64,000 nucleotides of DNA from contig LIQB01000003.2 in NCBI GenBank assembly GCA_001411745.2, forward strand, positions 468,353-532,352, in the 5' to 3' direction. Positions within the stretch are counted from its first letter, which is position 1. Every line of letters begins with the position of its first letter. This DNA comes from Psychrobacter glacincola (lineage in GTDB: Bacteria; Pseudomonadota; Gammaproteobacteria; Pseudomonadales; Moraxellaceae). The notes beneath the pieces are model-generated. The model searched no databases and was not told the DNA's origin. It saw only the letters and a list, made by a program, of their open reading frames with translations. Positions 53,939-63,800 of this stretch are shown here, piece after piece. The translations under genes and the position numbers were made by a program.

Positions 53939-56722
53939 TTAAGCACGCTTTAAGCGCAGCGCATTTAATACCACAAACAATGAACTTAATGACATACCAA
54001 TAGCAGCTAACCAAGGTGGCACATAGCCTAATGCTGCTGGTATTAGCACACTGCCATTATAAATCAGTGCCCAGCGGAAGTTTTGCTTGATAATATGTTC
54101 CGTTTTATCAGAGATACGCTTGGCCGCAGTGATAGCATCGATTTGACCATTTAAGATAATACTGTCACTCGATACTTGTGCCAAATCTGCCGCACCCGCA
54201 ATAGAAGTCGAGACATCTGCTGCTGCTAGCACTGGCGCATCATTGATACCGTCTCCTACCATCAACACTACGCCACCTTCCGCTTGTAGTTCTTGAATGT
54301 GAGTGACTTTGTCTGTTGGCGACAGACCGTTGTAAGCAGAATGCATCCCTAAACTTTCAGCCAATACCAGCGCTTGCGGGCTTGGGTCACCAGTCAACAT
54401 AACTGTCTCAATACCCAACTCTTTAAGCGTATCAAGCATGGCTTTGGCACTATCACGCACCTTATCATTGAAATAGAAGCATGCCAGCGCTTGCCAAGTG
54501 ACCGAATAATTTTGTTGACAAGATAAAACCACCGCTGAGCTGGCGCGCTGTGATACTAAATCAATGACCATATCATTATCAGCATCGTTTAACGCAAAAT
54601 CCACATGACCAATTCGATATAATACGCCATCAATCATTGCCTCGACACCGCCTGCTGGATAATGCTGTAAGGCCTGCGTCGATGGCAAATGCAACTGATA
54701 GGCAGCAGTCAATAGTGCATGAGCAATCGGATGACGACTCCCTACTTCTAGAGCCGCAGCGATTGCTAATAGCATATCTTTTTGCTCATCTGTATTGCTT
54801 AAAACACCATTATCTTTAAGCAGCTCAATATTTAATAAATTAGGCTTACCATAAGTGAGAGTACCTGTTTTATCAAAGGCGACATGAGTGATTTCAGCGA
54901 GCGTTTGTAGCGTATGTCCACGCGTCGTCAAAAAGCCATAGCTTGCCAGTCGATTGGTCGCGACCGTCAGTGCAATCGGTGTCGCTAAAGACAGCGCACA
55001 AGGGCAAGTCGCGACCAATACCGCGACCGTAGCCCAAATCGCTTGGCTTGGGTCAACGATATACCAACCAATGAATACCAAGACAGACAAGACCAAAATA
55101 CGCGCAACAAACCAGCGTGCCAGCTTATCGGCCTGCTGTGCCAGTTTGGGCTTTTCACTCATGGCACGGTTCATCAGCCGATCAATCAAGCCAATTTGGC
55201 TGTCTGCTGGCAATGCTGTGACCAGCATCTCAAACGGTTGGCTATCGTTTTGTGCACCGCCAACGATATAGTCACCTTGGCTCTTGATAATCAAGTCGCC
55301 CTCACCCGTCAATAGGCTTTGCGACACGGTAGCAGTCTGACTCAGCAAAATACCATCGCTAATGATTTCAGAGCCAGCCTCAATTAAAATGATATCACCC
55401 ACTTGCAAACTATGGGCGGTGACCATTTGTTTTTCTTTTGCCTCATCTGCTGTTGTTGTTGATATGGCTGATTGTTGAGTACGCGCGCGTTGCCAGTCTT
55501 GTGCAATTTTTGATGTGAGCCGATGAACATTGGCATCCATGCTTTGCATAAAATTAGACGTTAGATTGGCTGATGTGCTCGCCTCATTTTTATCCAAATT
55601 ACTGACTTGATTACTCACGTCTTCATTTATAGCTGTTTTCTCGAGCTCATTTTTCTTTAACTGCTGTAATATAAGCGCGGCGGCTTCTTTATCTTCCGCA
55701 ATTTTTTGTACCAGTACTGGCTCAACCACGACCAAGTCATTGGCCATGGTGGCGGCTTTTAGGCGGGCATTATGCTCAATGTAACGTCCTGCCAGTAAAA
55801 AGAAAATAAACATACTGACCGAATCGTAATAGGTTTCCCCTTGCCCAGTGATGGTGGCATACAGGCTCGCGAAAAAAGTCACAATCAGTGCAATACTGAC
55901 GGGCACGTCCATATTGACTTGACGGGCACGAATTGCCGACCACGCTGAGGTAAAGAACGGGACACCCGCATAGAAGAAAACGGGCGTACTGACAAATAAA
56001 GATACCCAGCGCAAAAAATCGCGCTGAAATATTAGCATGTCGCTGTATTCACCAAAATAGATGGCAACGGCATACATCATCGCTTGCATCGAGCCCAACG
56101 CGGCAATGCCCAATCTTATGAGCATTTGGTTGTTATGACGCGCCAGCATCGCCTCATGCGTATCTTGACGATAAGGCTTGGCCTCGTAGCCTATTTCATT
56201 AATGGTGGCAAGAATACGGCTAATCGGCAGCTTATCCTCGTTCCATATCACTCGCATACGCTGATTGGTCAAATTCACCTGACATTTACTGATGCCCTCT
56301 AGCTCATCGAGACGCGACTCAATTAGCCAAGTACATGCCGCGCAGCGTAGGTTATTGACGGACAGTTCTGCAACCGACAGTCCGTCTTGAGCATAGACGA
56401 ATTGTGATTTGATCTCGTCATGGTCATACGCCTCAAGGCGAGTCAACTGCGTTGGTAGACTTGCCGTGCGATTAATCTCTGAGCGGTCCAAGTAATACTG
56501 CTCAAGCCCTGCCTCTACGATGCTTTGAGAGGCTAACTGACAGCCCATACAGCACATCTCACGCGGCTTACCCAATATCTTGGCATGGAACGGCGGCTGC
56601 GGTACAGGATCACCGCAGTGGAAACAGTGACCTGCGAGTGGCAGTACTAAACCTTCGATGATAGAGTTATCTTCATAATGCTGGCTGGTGGTCGATGCCA
56701 TTGATGATGGGACATTGGACAT
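53939..56722 (-). CDS. ccoI: Copper-type P1B ATPase (CcoI/FixI-like)
   Basis: A 927-residue heavy-metal P-type ATPase. The N-terminus has the Cys-rich CFHCG...CCMGC cluster (FixI-type) and a metal-binding domain with NNLRCAACTWLIE. Then come eight membrane segments, an actuator loop with LLTGEG, the CPC motif in ATCPCALSLATP, the phosphorylation motif DKTGTLTYG, TGD and GDGINDAPVLAAADV. Between two membrane segments it has an insert of about 75 residues (about 350-425) absent from short CcoI proteins. CcoI supplies copper for cbb3-type cytochrome oxidase assembly; no ccoNOP genes are in the window, so the link is by sequence only. Confidence 0.85.
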   Translation of the reverse strand: MSNVPSSMASTTSQHYEDNSIIEGLVLPLAGHCFHCGDPVPQPPFHAKILGKPREMCCMGCQLASQSIVEAGLEQYYLDRSEINRTASLPTQLTRLEAYDHDEIKSQFVYAQDGLSVAELSVNNLRCAACTWLIESRLDELEGISKCQVNLTNQRMRVIWNEDKLPISRILATINEIGYEAKPYRQDTHEAMLARHNNQMLIRLGIAALGSMQAMMYAVAIYFGEYSDMLIFQRDFLRWVSLFVSTPVFFYAGVPFFTSAWSAIRARQVNMDVPVSIALIVTFFASLYATITGQGETYYDSVSMFIFFLLAGRYIEHNARLKAATMANDLVVVEPVLVQKIAEDKEAAALILQQLKKNELEKTAINEDVSNQVSNLDKNEASTSANLTSNFMQSMDANVHRLTSKIAQDWQRARTQQSAISTTTADEAKEKQMVTAHSLQVGDIILIEAGSEIISDGILLSQTATVSQSLLTGEGDLIIKSQGDYIVGGAQNDSQPFEMLVTALPADSQIGLIDRLMNRAMSEKPKLAQQADKLARWFVARILVLSVLVFIGWYIVDPSQAIWATVAVLVATCPCALSLATPIALTVATNRLASYGFLTTRGHTLQTLAEITHVAFDKTGTLTYGKPNLLNIELLKDNGVLSNTDEQKDMLLAIAAALEVGSRHPIAHALLTAAYQLHLPSTQALQHYPAGGVEAMIDGVLYRIGHVDFALNDADNDMVIDLVSQRASSAVVLSCQQNYSVTWQALACFYFNDKVRDSAKAMLDTLKELGIETVMLTGDPSPQALVLAESLGMHSAYNGLSPTDKVTHIQELQAEGGVVLMVGDGINDAPVLAAADVSTSIAGAADLAQVSSDSIILNGQIDAITAAKRISDKTEHIIKQNFRWALIYNGSVLIPAALGYVPPWLAAIGMSLSSLFVVLNALRLKRA

Positions 56723-57199
56723 AATCGCGCTTACTTCCTTTAGACAGGCTTGCTCGAACCTTATTCGCTTTAAGTAAACTTACTATCATTAACGAGACTC
56801 AACGCCTATGCAGAAGACCTATCTAAAACAGCTATTTTAAATAACTCTCAGCACGGCTCACAAAAAATAAAACAATAACAGTAGCGGTTAATTCATAAAA
56901 AACACATCGTTGGTGCGTCTCTAAACTGCTATCGTGCATGGCTATGTGACATGGTGACATGGTGACATGAAGCTAATATGACACTTATATAACAATGATA
57001 CTGCCACTCTAAAGCTTTTAATGCTTTGTTAGCAATGACCGTGTTTTAACAGAGATTATACTATAAGCAAGTGCTGTGAAGAGCATAACCACGCACAGCT
57101 TAAAATCAATGAATGCCTGCGTTGACGATGATAGATTGAAAAATTTGTCAATTTGCGTCATTATGAGGCAGTTTTTTATACCAAAATGGTGCGACATCA
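56723..57199. other. Divergent intergenic region with a triple GTGACATG repeat
   Basis: This 477-bp gap between the divergent copper ATPase and PBP1B genes must contain both promoters. Three exact tandem GTGACATG units lie at 56946-56969. I see no coding frame with convincing signals and no RNA gene. Confidence 0.5.
56946..56969 (+). repeat. Three tandem copies of GTGACATG
   Basis: Perfect 8-nt direct repeat in three units upstream of the PBP1B gene. The function is unknown; it could be a chance microsatellite or clustered regulator sites. Confidence 0.75.
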
Positions 57200-59677
57200 G
57201 TGCAAACATCCAATTCCAAGTTACCAAATACCAAGTTAACACAGTCCTCTAAATCTGTTAACCACACGCTCCCTTCACAGCAGCGTGGGTTGGTATTTAG
57301 TAGTCTTATCTTAATTGTCATTATTGCTGGCATGGTGCTCTTGGCGCTATATTTAATCAAACTTGATCGCACCATTACTCATAAGTTTGAGGGTAAGCGC
57401 TGGGATATCCCTGCTAAAGTGTATTCGCAGCCGCTTGAATTGTATCAAGGCGCGAGTGTCGACAAAGATACGATGAAGACATGGCTGGAGTTGCTGAACT
57501 ATCAAAGCAACAAAGCTTATGATCGCACGGGAACCTATCATAGATCAGGTAATACCTACTTTATTCATACTCGCGGTTTTACTTATAGCGCCAACGATGT
57601 GGATAAAGAGCAAGTCATAAAAATGACCATTGCTGGTAACAAGATTGAGTCCGTACAAAGCACTTTGCCTGCCAAAAGCGGCATCATTCGCTTAGAGCCG
57701 GTGAGTATCGGTGGCATTTATCCTGACAGTAATGAAGATCGTTTGGTCGTCTCGTTAGATGAAGTACCACAACCACTCATTGATGCGTTAATAGCCACGG
57801 AAGACCGTGCGTTTTATGAGCACAAAGGCGTCTCTATACGAGGCATTGCACGTGCCGTACTGAACAATTTCTCTGGTGGCTCTAGACAAGGCGGCTCGAC
57901 CATCACTCAGCAGCTGATTAAAAACTTCTATCTCAATTCAGACCGTACGCTGAAGCGCAAAGCCAACGAAGCGTTGATGGCAGTATTGCTCGAGCTACAT
58001 TATAGCAAAGATGAAATTCTACAAACGTACCTCAACGAGATTTATTTGGGTCAAAACGGCAACCGCTCTATTAATGGTTTTGGCTTGGCATCACAGTTTT
58101 ACTTTGATAAACCACTGAATGAGCTGCGCTTGGATCAGCAAGCCCTACTAGTCGGTATGGCAAAAGGCCCGAGTATCTACAACCCACGTCGCCATCCAAA
58201 CGATTCAAAAGCACGCCGTGACGTCGTGCTGGGCAACATGTTAGCTGTTGGATCACTCAGTCAAGAAGACTATGAGAAAGCGCTAAAGCAGCCACTTGGT
58301 GTCGTGGACAAACCTGTCGAAGGCAAAAGTCAATTCCCTGACTTTTTGGATATCGTCAAGCGCGAGCTGAATACCGTGTACTATTCTGATGACCTCAAGA
58401 ATGAAGGTCTTATCATTATCAGTACTTTAGACCCTATTGCACAATTAGCCGCAGACAAAGCGGTTGATAGAAAATTGGGTGAGCTGCGTCGTAACAGTAG
58501 CAAAACTAAAGACTTGCAAGGTGCTCTAGTGAGTGCCAATCCTGAGACTGGTGAGCTGGTCTCTGTGGTGGGCAGTGGCAGTGAATTTACCGGCTTTAAC
58601 CGTGCTGTCGATGCCAAGCGCCAAGTGGGTTCTTTATTGAAGCCTATTATTTATATGACAGCGCTTGAAAGTGGGCGCTATAATCTTGCAAGCTCAGTCG
58701 ATGACTCACCGATTACCGTGAATCTAAGCGATGGTACTAAATGGAACCCCAAGAACTATGACAATCGTGACCATGGTTATGTGCCATTTACCACCGCTTT
58801 ATCAAAGTCTTATAACCAAGCAGCGGTACGCTTAGGTATGGAGTTTGGGGTCGATACCTTTGCCAAGCAGTTACAGCGCATGGGAATTAAAGAAAAAATA
58901 CCACCCTACCCGTCAGCATTGTTAGGTTCTGTTAATCTTAGCCCAATGGACATGCTTGGTGTCTATCAAGTCTTTGCAACTGGCGGCTTCCGTACGCCTA
59001 TTCATAGTATTCGCACCGTCATTGATGACCGTGGTCGTATTTTACAACGTACTGGACTCAACACTCAGCGTAGTATTCCGCCTGAAACCAACTTCTTAAT
59101 TAACTATGCTTTACAAGATGTGGTCAAAAACGGTACTGCCAAACGCGTGCAATCACTTGGTAGCAATCTAAATCTTGCTGGCAAAACAGGTACCACAAAT
59201 GATTACCGCGACGCTTGGTTTGCAGGTTACAGTGGTAACTATGTCAGTGTGGTTTGGGTTGGCCGTGATGATAACAAGCCAATTGGTTTAAGCGGCGGTA
59301 CTGGCGCATTGCCAGTTTGGGTTGACTATATGAATCGCTTGAAGCTGACGCCTGTGGCACTACCAGAGCCTGAAGGTATTGAATGGTTGTGGTTAGAGAA
59401 CAACTCAGGCAAGCTGTCTAATGAGCGCTGTGCAGATGCACGCTATCTGCCTGTCCTGTCGGCATATTTACCAGAAGAAGCCAGCAGTTGCGCTGTCGGC
59501 TTATATCAACAAGATCGTGCTCGTGAACAAAACCAGCAGCGCCGTAGTGAAGGTTTAGAGATTCCAAATGGCGAAGCTGTTGATAGTGATAACCAAGAAA
59601 ACAGTGATGGCTCAAATGGTAATGATGCAGAAAGTCGTGACGATACTTGGTATGATCGTGCCGTTGAATGGTTCTAA
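57200..59677 (+). CDS. mrcB: Penicillin-binding protein 1B (bifunctional class A)
   Basis: An 825-residue class A PBP starting at GTG. One membrane anchor (about 32-55) is followed by a UB2H-like region. The GT51 glycosyltransferase has LIATEDRAFYEHKGVSIRG with the catalytic Glu, and GGSTITQQLIKNFYL. The transpeptidase has QVGSLLKPIIYM (SxxK), the SKSYNQAAVRL SxN and GKTGTTNDYRDAWFAGYSG. A short, Ser/Asn/Asp-rich acidic tail ends the protein. It polymerises and cross-links peptidoglycan in the periplasm. The order of motifs and the UB2H-like segment favour PBP1B over PBP1A. Confidence 0.92.
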   Translation: MQTSNSKLPNTKLTQSSKSVNHTLPSQQRGLVFSSLILIVIIAGMVLLALYLIKLDRTITHKFEGKRWDIPAKVYSQPLELYQGASVDKDTMKTWLELLNYQSNKAYDRTGTYHRSGNTYFIHTRGFTYSANDVDKEQVIKMTIAGNKIESVQSTLPAKSGIIRLEPVSIGGIYPDSNEDRLVVSLDEVPQPLIDALIATEDRAFYEHKGVSIRGIARAVLNNFSGGSRQGGSTITQQLIKNFYLNSDRTLKRKANEALMAVLLELHYSKDEILQTYLNEIYLGQNGNRSINGFGLASQFYFDKPLNELRLDQQALLVGMAKGPSIYNPRRHPNDSKARRDVVLGNMLAVGSLSQEDYEKALKQPLGVVDKPVEGKSQFPDFLDIVKRELNTVYYSDDLKNEGLIIISTLDPIAQLAADKAVDRKLGELRRNSSKTKDLQGALVSANPETGELVSVVGSGSEFTGFNRAVDAKRQVGSLLKPIIYMTALESGRYNLASSVDDSPITVNLSDGTKWNPKNYDNRDHGYVPFTTALSKSYNQAAVRLGMEFGVDTFAKQLQRMGIKEKIPPYPSALLGSVNLSPMDMLGVYQVFATGGFRTPIHSIRTVIDDRGRILQRTGLNTQRSIPPETNFLINYALQDVVKNGTAKRVQSLGSNLNLAGKTGTTNDYRDAWFAGYSGNYVSVVWVGRDDNKPIGLSGGTGALPVWVDYMNRLKLTPVALPEPEGIEWLWLENNSGKLSNERCADARYLPVLSAYLPEEASSCAVGLYQQDRAREQNQQRRSEGLEIPNGEAVDSDNQENSDGSNGNDAESRDDTWYDRAVEWF

Positions 59678-59712
59678 AGTTATTTGTGAAACTTAAAAAA
59701 GGTCTCAACTTA

Positions 59713-60516
59713 ATGTTATCTCTCAAGCAAACTGTATCAGCTAGCTCAGCCGTCATAACGCGGTCTATCAAAATCAAGCCAGCCAATACGATGCTGGCAG
59801 TCAGTGCTCTAGCTGGCATGTTGAGTTTGAGCGCTTGCCAGACTGCGCCGACTGCATCTACCGCGATAAAAACGGTACCGACTCAAACGCTGCCCTCATC
59901 GCATACAGCTAAAGCCCCCATAGCGACTGTGACGCAAGCGCCCATTGTCAGAACAGAGAACGACTACCCCATTGAGCCTTATAATTCCTATGAACCAGCC
60001 GAATCAACCAATCCATTGACTCAAGATACGCCTGTATTTACACCATCTAATCCTGTGTTGACCCAACCTGATCCAGTTATTATCATACCTTCGCGTGATG
60101 ACTACATCATCTCTGAGCCGTCAGCACCGTCACACAACGAATTGCTAGAACAGGCAAGAAAAAACTCGCAGCAACGGACACAGCAAGCTACCACCAACAA
60201 TAGCAACTTGCCAGCATTTCGCAATTTGATGCAAGCAGGTATCAATCAACTAAAAGCTGGCAAACTGACCAATGCTGAAAACAGCTTTACCCGTGCTCAG
60301 CGCCTAGCACCTAAATCTTCTGCGGTGTATTTCTATTTGGCACAAGTGGCATTAAAAAAGAACCAGCCGCGCAAGGCAGAAGCCATGGCACGCCGTGGTC
60401 TGAGTGTTTCTCAAGATACCAGTCGTCGCCGTGCGCTGTGGCAAATTATTTTGCAATCAGGACAAGCCCAAGGCAACGCTCGCGTCATCAGTGAAGCGAA
60501 GCAAGCCTTACGCTAA
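59713..60516 (+). CDS. TPR lipoprotein following PBP1B; possible PBP1B activator analogue
   Basis: The frame extends from 59668 (overlapping mrcB), but the start at 59713 or even 59791 is more likely: a lipobox LSLSAC lies after a hydrophobic stretch whose Cys would be residue 42 from 59713 and 16 from 59791. The mature part has a Thr/Pro/Ser-rich linker and a C-terminal TPR pair (MQAGINQLKAGKLTNAENSFTRAQRLAPKSSAVYFYLAQVALKK). An outer-membrane lipoprotein with TPRs directly after a class A PBP resembles the activators LpoA/LpoB or CsiV/LpoP types (TPR-type LpoP in Pseudomonas/Acinetobacter relatives). That role is an inference from context. Confidence 0.7.
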   Translation: MLSLKQTVSASSAVITRSIKIKPANTMLAVSALAGMLSLSACQTAPTASTAIKTVPTQTLPSSHTAKAPIATVTQAPIVRTENDYPIEPYNSYEPAESTNPLTQDTPVFTPSNPVLTQPDPVIIIPSRDDYIISEPSAPSHNELLEQARKNSQQRTQQATTNNSNLPAFRNLMQAGINQLKAGKLTNAENSFTRAQRLAPKSSAVYFYLAQVALKKNQPRKAEAMARRGLSVSQDTSRRRALWQIILQSGQAQGNARVISEAKQALR

Positions 60517-60531
60517 TATCAAGACATACCG

Positions 60532-60578
60532 AAGTGAATAGATACCAAGTTTATTACTTGGTATCTATTCACTTTTTA
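60532..60578 (+). terminator. Strong terminator before prmA
   Basis: An 18-bp perfect stem (AAGTGAATAGATACCAAG and complement) with a 7-nt loop, followed by a T run. It ends the mrcB-lipoprotein unit and excludes the longer upstream prmA start, because a start at 60534 would lie within this hairpin. Confidence 0.95.
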
Positions 60579-60638
60579 TATTTTACAGACACATCACTTA
60601 TCCAAAATATACATTTATTCTTAATTAAGGTTATCGTT

Positions 60639-61565
60639 ATGGCATGGCAACAACTGCATTTACAATGTGAAAAAGCAAACGTCGATTTGGCTGAGGCACT
60701 GCTCCTAGAAGCAGGTGCATTATCAATCGCCTTAGACGACGCAGGTGACCAACCTCTATTTGAGCCATTACCTGGTGAATCACCGCTATGGGATGAGGTT
60801 ATCTTGACAGGGCTATTTGATGCGACCACCGATGCTGGCAGTCGTCAGGCAGTCGAGCAGCTCAGTCATGAAATCGCAGCACAAGTGCAAGCCACTCGTA
60901 TCTGGCTCACGGCTGTCGATGATAAAGATTGGGAGCGCGAATGGATGAGCAATTACCATCCTATCGAATGTGCCAATAATTTATGGATTGTGCCCAACTG
61001 GCTGACGCCGCCCAATCCTGAGGCGACTAACATTATTATGGATCCTGGTCTAGCCTTTGGTACAGGCTATCATGCCACTACTCGCTTATGTCTTGACTGG
61101 TTAACAGAACAAGATCTAAAAGACAAAGTGGTGATTGATTATGGTTGCGGTTCAGGTATTTTAGGCATCGCTGCTTTGTTATTAGGTGCACGCCACGTGT
61201 ATGCCGTCGATATCGACCCACAAGCAGTGCTGGCAACCAATCAAAATGCCGCACGCAATCACGTTGAGGATCGCCTGCAAGCGTTTTTACCAGAAGACTT
61301 CACTGACTACTGCGCACAAAATGATGTGTTACCTGTAGACGTAATCGTTGCAAACATTCTAGCCAAGCCGCTTATTGGCTTAGCGCCTTACTTCGCCACT
61401 TTAATCGCACCAAAAGGTCGCATTGTATTGGCCGGTCTAATAGAGTCACAAACCGAACAGGTAACGGCGGCTTATCAACCTTATTTTGCGCTTGATGCAA
61501 AGCATGCTTTTACAGCGCAAGAAGACCAACATTGGCAGCGTTTATCTGGTACATTTACAGGCTAG
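60639..61565 (+). CDS. prmA: Ribosomal protein L11 methyltransferase PrmA
   Basis: The start was placed at ATG 60639 (MAWQQLHLQC), behind AAGG; the earlier in-frame Met lies inside the terminator hairpin. The 308-residue protein has the N-terminal substrate-recognition domain and a SAM-binding domain with the DPGLAFGTGYHATTRLCL, VIDYGCGSGILGIAALLLGA and VIVANILAKPLIGLAPYFA motifs of PrmA. It trimethylates ribosomal protein uL11. Length and motifs are usual. It is followed by a long hairpin region before the zinc-ribbon gene. Confidence 0.96.
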   Translation: MAWQQLHLQCEKANVDLAEALLLEAGALSIALDDAGDQPLFEPLPGESPLWDEVILTGLFDATTDAGSRQAVEQLSHEIAAQVQATRIWLTAVDDKDWEREWMSNYHPIECANNLWIVPNWLTPPNPEATNIIMDPGLAFGTGYHATTRLCLDWLTEQDLKDKVVIDYGCGSGILGIAALLLGARHVYAVDIDPQAVLATNQNAARNHVEDRLQAFLPEDFTDYCAQNDVLPVDVIVANILAKPLIGLAPYFATLIAPKGRIVLAGLIESQTEQVTAAYQPYFALDAKHAFTAQEDQHWQRLSGTFTG

Positions 61566-61590
61566 CAACATTTAATTACATCTGTTACGA

Positions 61591-61627
61591 TAGAGGGCAG
61601 TCAAATGTCATGCATTTGACGCCACTC
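61591..61627. other. Hairpin-forming inverted repeat downstream of prmA
   Basis: Core arms GTCAAATG / CATTTGAC, extended outwards with partial pairing of AGAGGGC / GCCACTCT. No T tract follows on the plus strand. It may be a transcript-stabilising structure or a weak terminator. Confidence 0.5.
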
Positions 61628-61761
61628 TGTCCTTATTCATGATTTATGGACATTTACAGCTAATATTTAAAGCTGATACAAACGGCAGTATTAGCACTAT
61701 AGGTAACTATTAGCGAGTGGCTAAGCGGTATTGATAACCATAATTTTTTGGATTCGACCCT

Positions 61762-63054
61762 ATGACCACGCCCATAAAAACTCAGTGCCCTCATTGCCAA
61801 GCTTGCTTTAAAATACAGCAAACACAGTTGAATAAAGTAAACGCCACGGTTAGCTGTGATCAATGCCAACAGAGTTTTTTGGTCAATAAACATCTTATCC
61901 TTACTGCCGATGCTGTCAGTACTTCCGCGATTCAAGAAAATACAACGACTGACACCAATACGCTAGCCGATTCAAATGTACATTCTGCACAAACTGCTGA
62001 CAATCATAATAAAAATCAACATGCAGCAGGCGCTGCTAAGCCACCACTCACTCCTCCACATTCAAAAAATATTTCATCTGATACTTTAATTGAGGATGAG
62101 TTGATTCATGACGGCTTAATCTATGATGACATGGATAGCGATGAACCAGAAGAAAGTGTTTTAGAGTATGATTCTCTAGATAGTATGGATGCTTGGCTGA
62201 CTCAAGCAAGCAATATGAACAATAGCAGTTATACTTCTACAGCAGACAACCAACCAACAAGCAACCTCTCTAAAAAAACAGATAAAAACAACGGTTCATC
62301 AGCGAAAGTATCATCTGATGCGACAACAGAAAATTCCTCACCAGCACAAATGGCGCTCAGTTCAGCAGCCGCTAATGATATTCATGCCAATGTGGATGAT
62401 ACTGCGGATAATTCTTGGCTCGAAAAACTCCTAAAAGAACAAAATAAAAGCGAAGAGGTTCGACAAGACGATACCGATTTATCACAACTATTGCTCGATA
62501 TGGGTGTACCACTGAAAGATGAAGCGCCAACCGCCGAAGAGCGTGTGAGAAAAGCACAAGCAAAGTTTACACCTACGCCGCAGAGACGTTCTATCGCATC
62601 CTTACTATGGACGCTAGGATGCTTAGTATTAGCACTGCTACTTTTTGCTCAATACGTCATTTTTAATCTAGAAACTTTGATGAAAAACCCAGTGCATGCA
62701 GAGCGCTTACAATCAGTATGTGCAGTGGCTGCCTGTAGTTTACCTAGTGCCGATCTAACAGCATTCACGATTACCAACCTTAATCATAAATCGAGTAAGA
62801 TTAAGATGGATGGAAAGTCGAGCGATGTCAGTGCCACATTAAACAATCAAAGTGCCAAAGCACAGCTGTATCCGAATGTTAAAGTCAGCGTATACGGCGC
62901 AAATGATATGATTGGAGAATTCATCGCCACGCCAGCTGATTATCTATTAAGCAAGCAAAGCCAATTAGCAGCGGACAGTAGTCGAAACATATTATTTACC
63001 ATCCCTGTTGCTAATAGACAAATTCGAGAAGTGACTATAAGTCCTCTGTATTGA
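61762..63054 (+). CDS. Zinc-ribbon/DUF3426 inner-membrane protein
   Basis: A 430-residue protein with an N-terminal MJ0042-type zinc ribbon (CPHCQAC...CDQCQQSF, two CxxC pairs), a long Asp/Ser/Asn-rich low-complexity middle, one membrane helix at about 280-302 (LLWTLGCLVLALLLFAQYVIF) and a C-terminal DUF3426 domain (SVCAVAACSLPSADL... to the end). The architecture is common in proteobacteria, often near prmA and fis as here. The function is unknown; the location is the inner membrane with the C-terminal domain outside. Confidence 0.88.
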   Translation: MTTPIKTQCPHCQACFKIQQTQLNKVNATVSCDQCQQSFLVNKHLILTADAVSTSAIQENTTTDTNTLADSNVHSAQTADNHNKNQHAAGAAKPPLTPPHSKNISSDTLIEDELIHDGLIYDDMDSDEPEESVLEYDSLDSMDAWLTQASNMNNSSYTSTADNQPTSNLSKKTDKNNGSSAKVSSDATTENSSPAQMALSSAAANDIHANVDDTADNSWLEKLLKEQNKSEEVRQDDTDLSQLLLDMGVPLKDEAPTAEERVRKAQAKFTPTPQRRSIASLLWTLGCLVLALLLFAQYVIFNLETLMKNPVHAERLQSVCAVAACSLPSADLTAFTITNLNHKSSKIKMDGKSSDVSATLNNQSAKAQLYPNVKVSVYGANDMIGEFIATPADYLLSKQSQLAADSSRNILFTIPVANRQIREVTISPLY

Positions 63055-63328
63055 ATAGATAATTACCAACAAAATAGCTGTTTCTATAAACAACCTCGTC
63101 TTTTAAAACTTCAGCCCTCAGAAAAACGTAGGCAGGTCGCAAGTTCAGTAGTGATGCAAGTGCGACCCAGCCAGTTATATTTTGTGGCAATGTTATAATA
63201 GTAAGCATATACCCTAGTCATACTGCTGCCAATATAAGGTTAATCTGTCAGCGCTAAACGATATTAATTTGATATAATACCCTGATATCTTATGGTTTGA
63301 CTCTTTCCAATCCCAAGGACATTATCTT

Positions 63329-63688
63329 ATGGCACCTCATGCACAGCATAATGCCAATCATTTTGCCACAAGCTCTGAGCATCCTGCCGATTATAGTACA
63401 GCTAACCATCATTCAACTCGTCATGTTGACTCCTCATTAGACAGCAATGCGAGCCACCGGCATGAACCACTGCGCGTACATGTGGAGCGTGTGGTACGAC
63501 AATACTTTGCGATGCTAGGTGATGAGATGCCGACCGACTTGTATGATCTTATTTTAAAACAAGTTGAAGAGCCACTATTATCGGTTGTCCTTGAAAAAAC
63601 GCGAGGTAATCAAACCAAGTGTGCACAAATCTTAGGTCTGAATCGTGGCACTTTACGCAAAAAACTCAAAACTTATGACTTAATGTAG
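63329..63688 (+). CDS. fis: DNA-binding protein Fis
   Basis: A 119-residue Fis with a His/Ser-rich N-terminal extension of about 40 residues and then the conserved core LRVHVERVVRQYFAMLGDEMPTDLYDLILKQVEEPLLSVVL in segments, ending in the HTH NQTKCAQILGLNRGTLRKKLKTYDLM. It bends and organises DNA and regulates rRNA and other growth-linked genes. The position right after prmA/zinc-ribbon and before purH matches other gammaproteobacteria, where Fis follows prmA or dusB. It is preceded by a ribosome-binding site, CCAAGGAC. Confidence 0.93.
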   Translation: MAPHAQHNANHFATSSEHPADYSTANHHSTRHVDSSLDSNASHRHEPLRVHVERVVRQYFAMLGDEMPTDLYDLILKQVEEPLLSVVLEKTRGNQTKCAQILGLNRGTLRKKLKTYDLM

Positions 63689-63800
63689 CATCTGCTATAT
63701 GCATTTCTCTGTCTTTATTACCAATCATTATGTATGGCAATTTAACGTTATTGACGCTATCCATCATGATATTGTCTGCAACAATTGTCATTGTCACCTT

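Noticed and set aside
61660..61935. Minus-strand frame overlapping the zinc-ribbon gene start
   Set aside because: It is antisense to a well-supported gene with CxxC motifs and has no independent support.
63135..63167. GGTCGCA / TGCGACC repeat before fis
   Set aside because: The loop is long (19 nt) and there is no T run. It may be chance.
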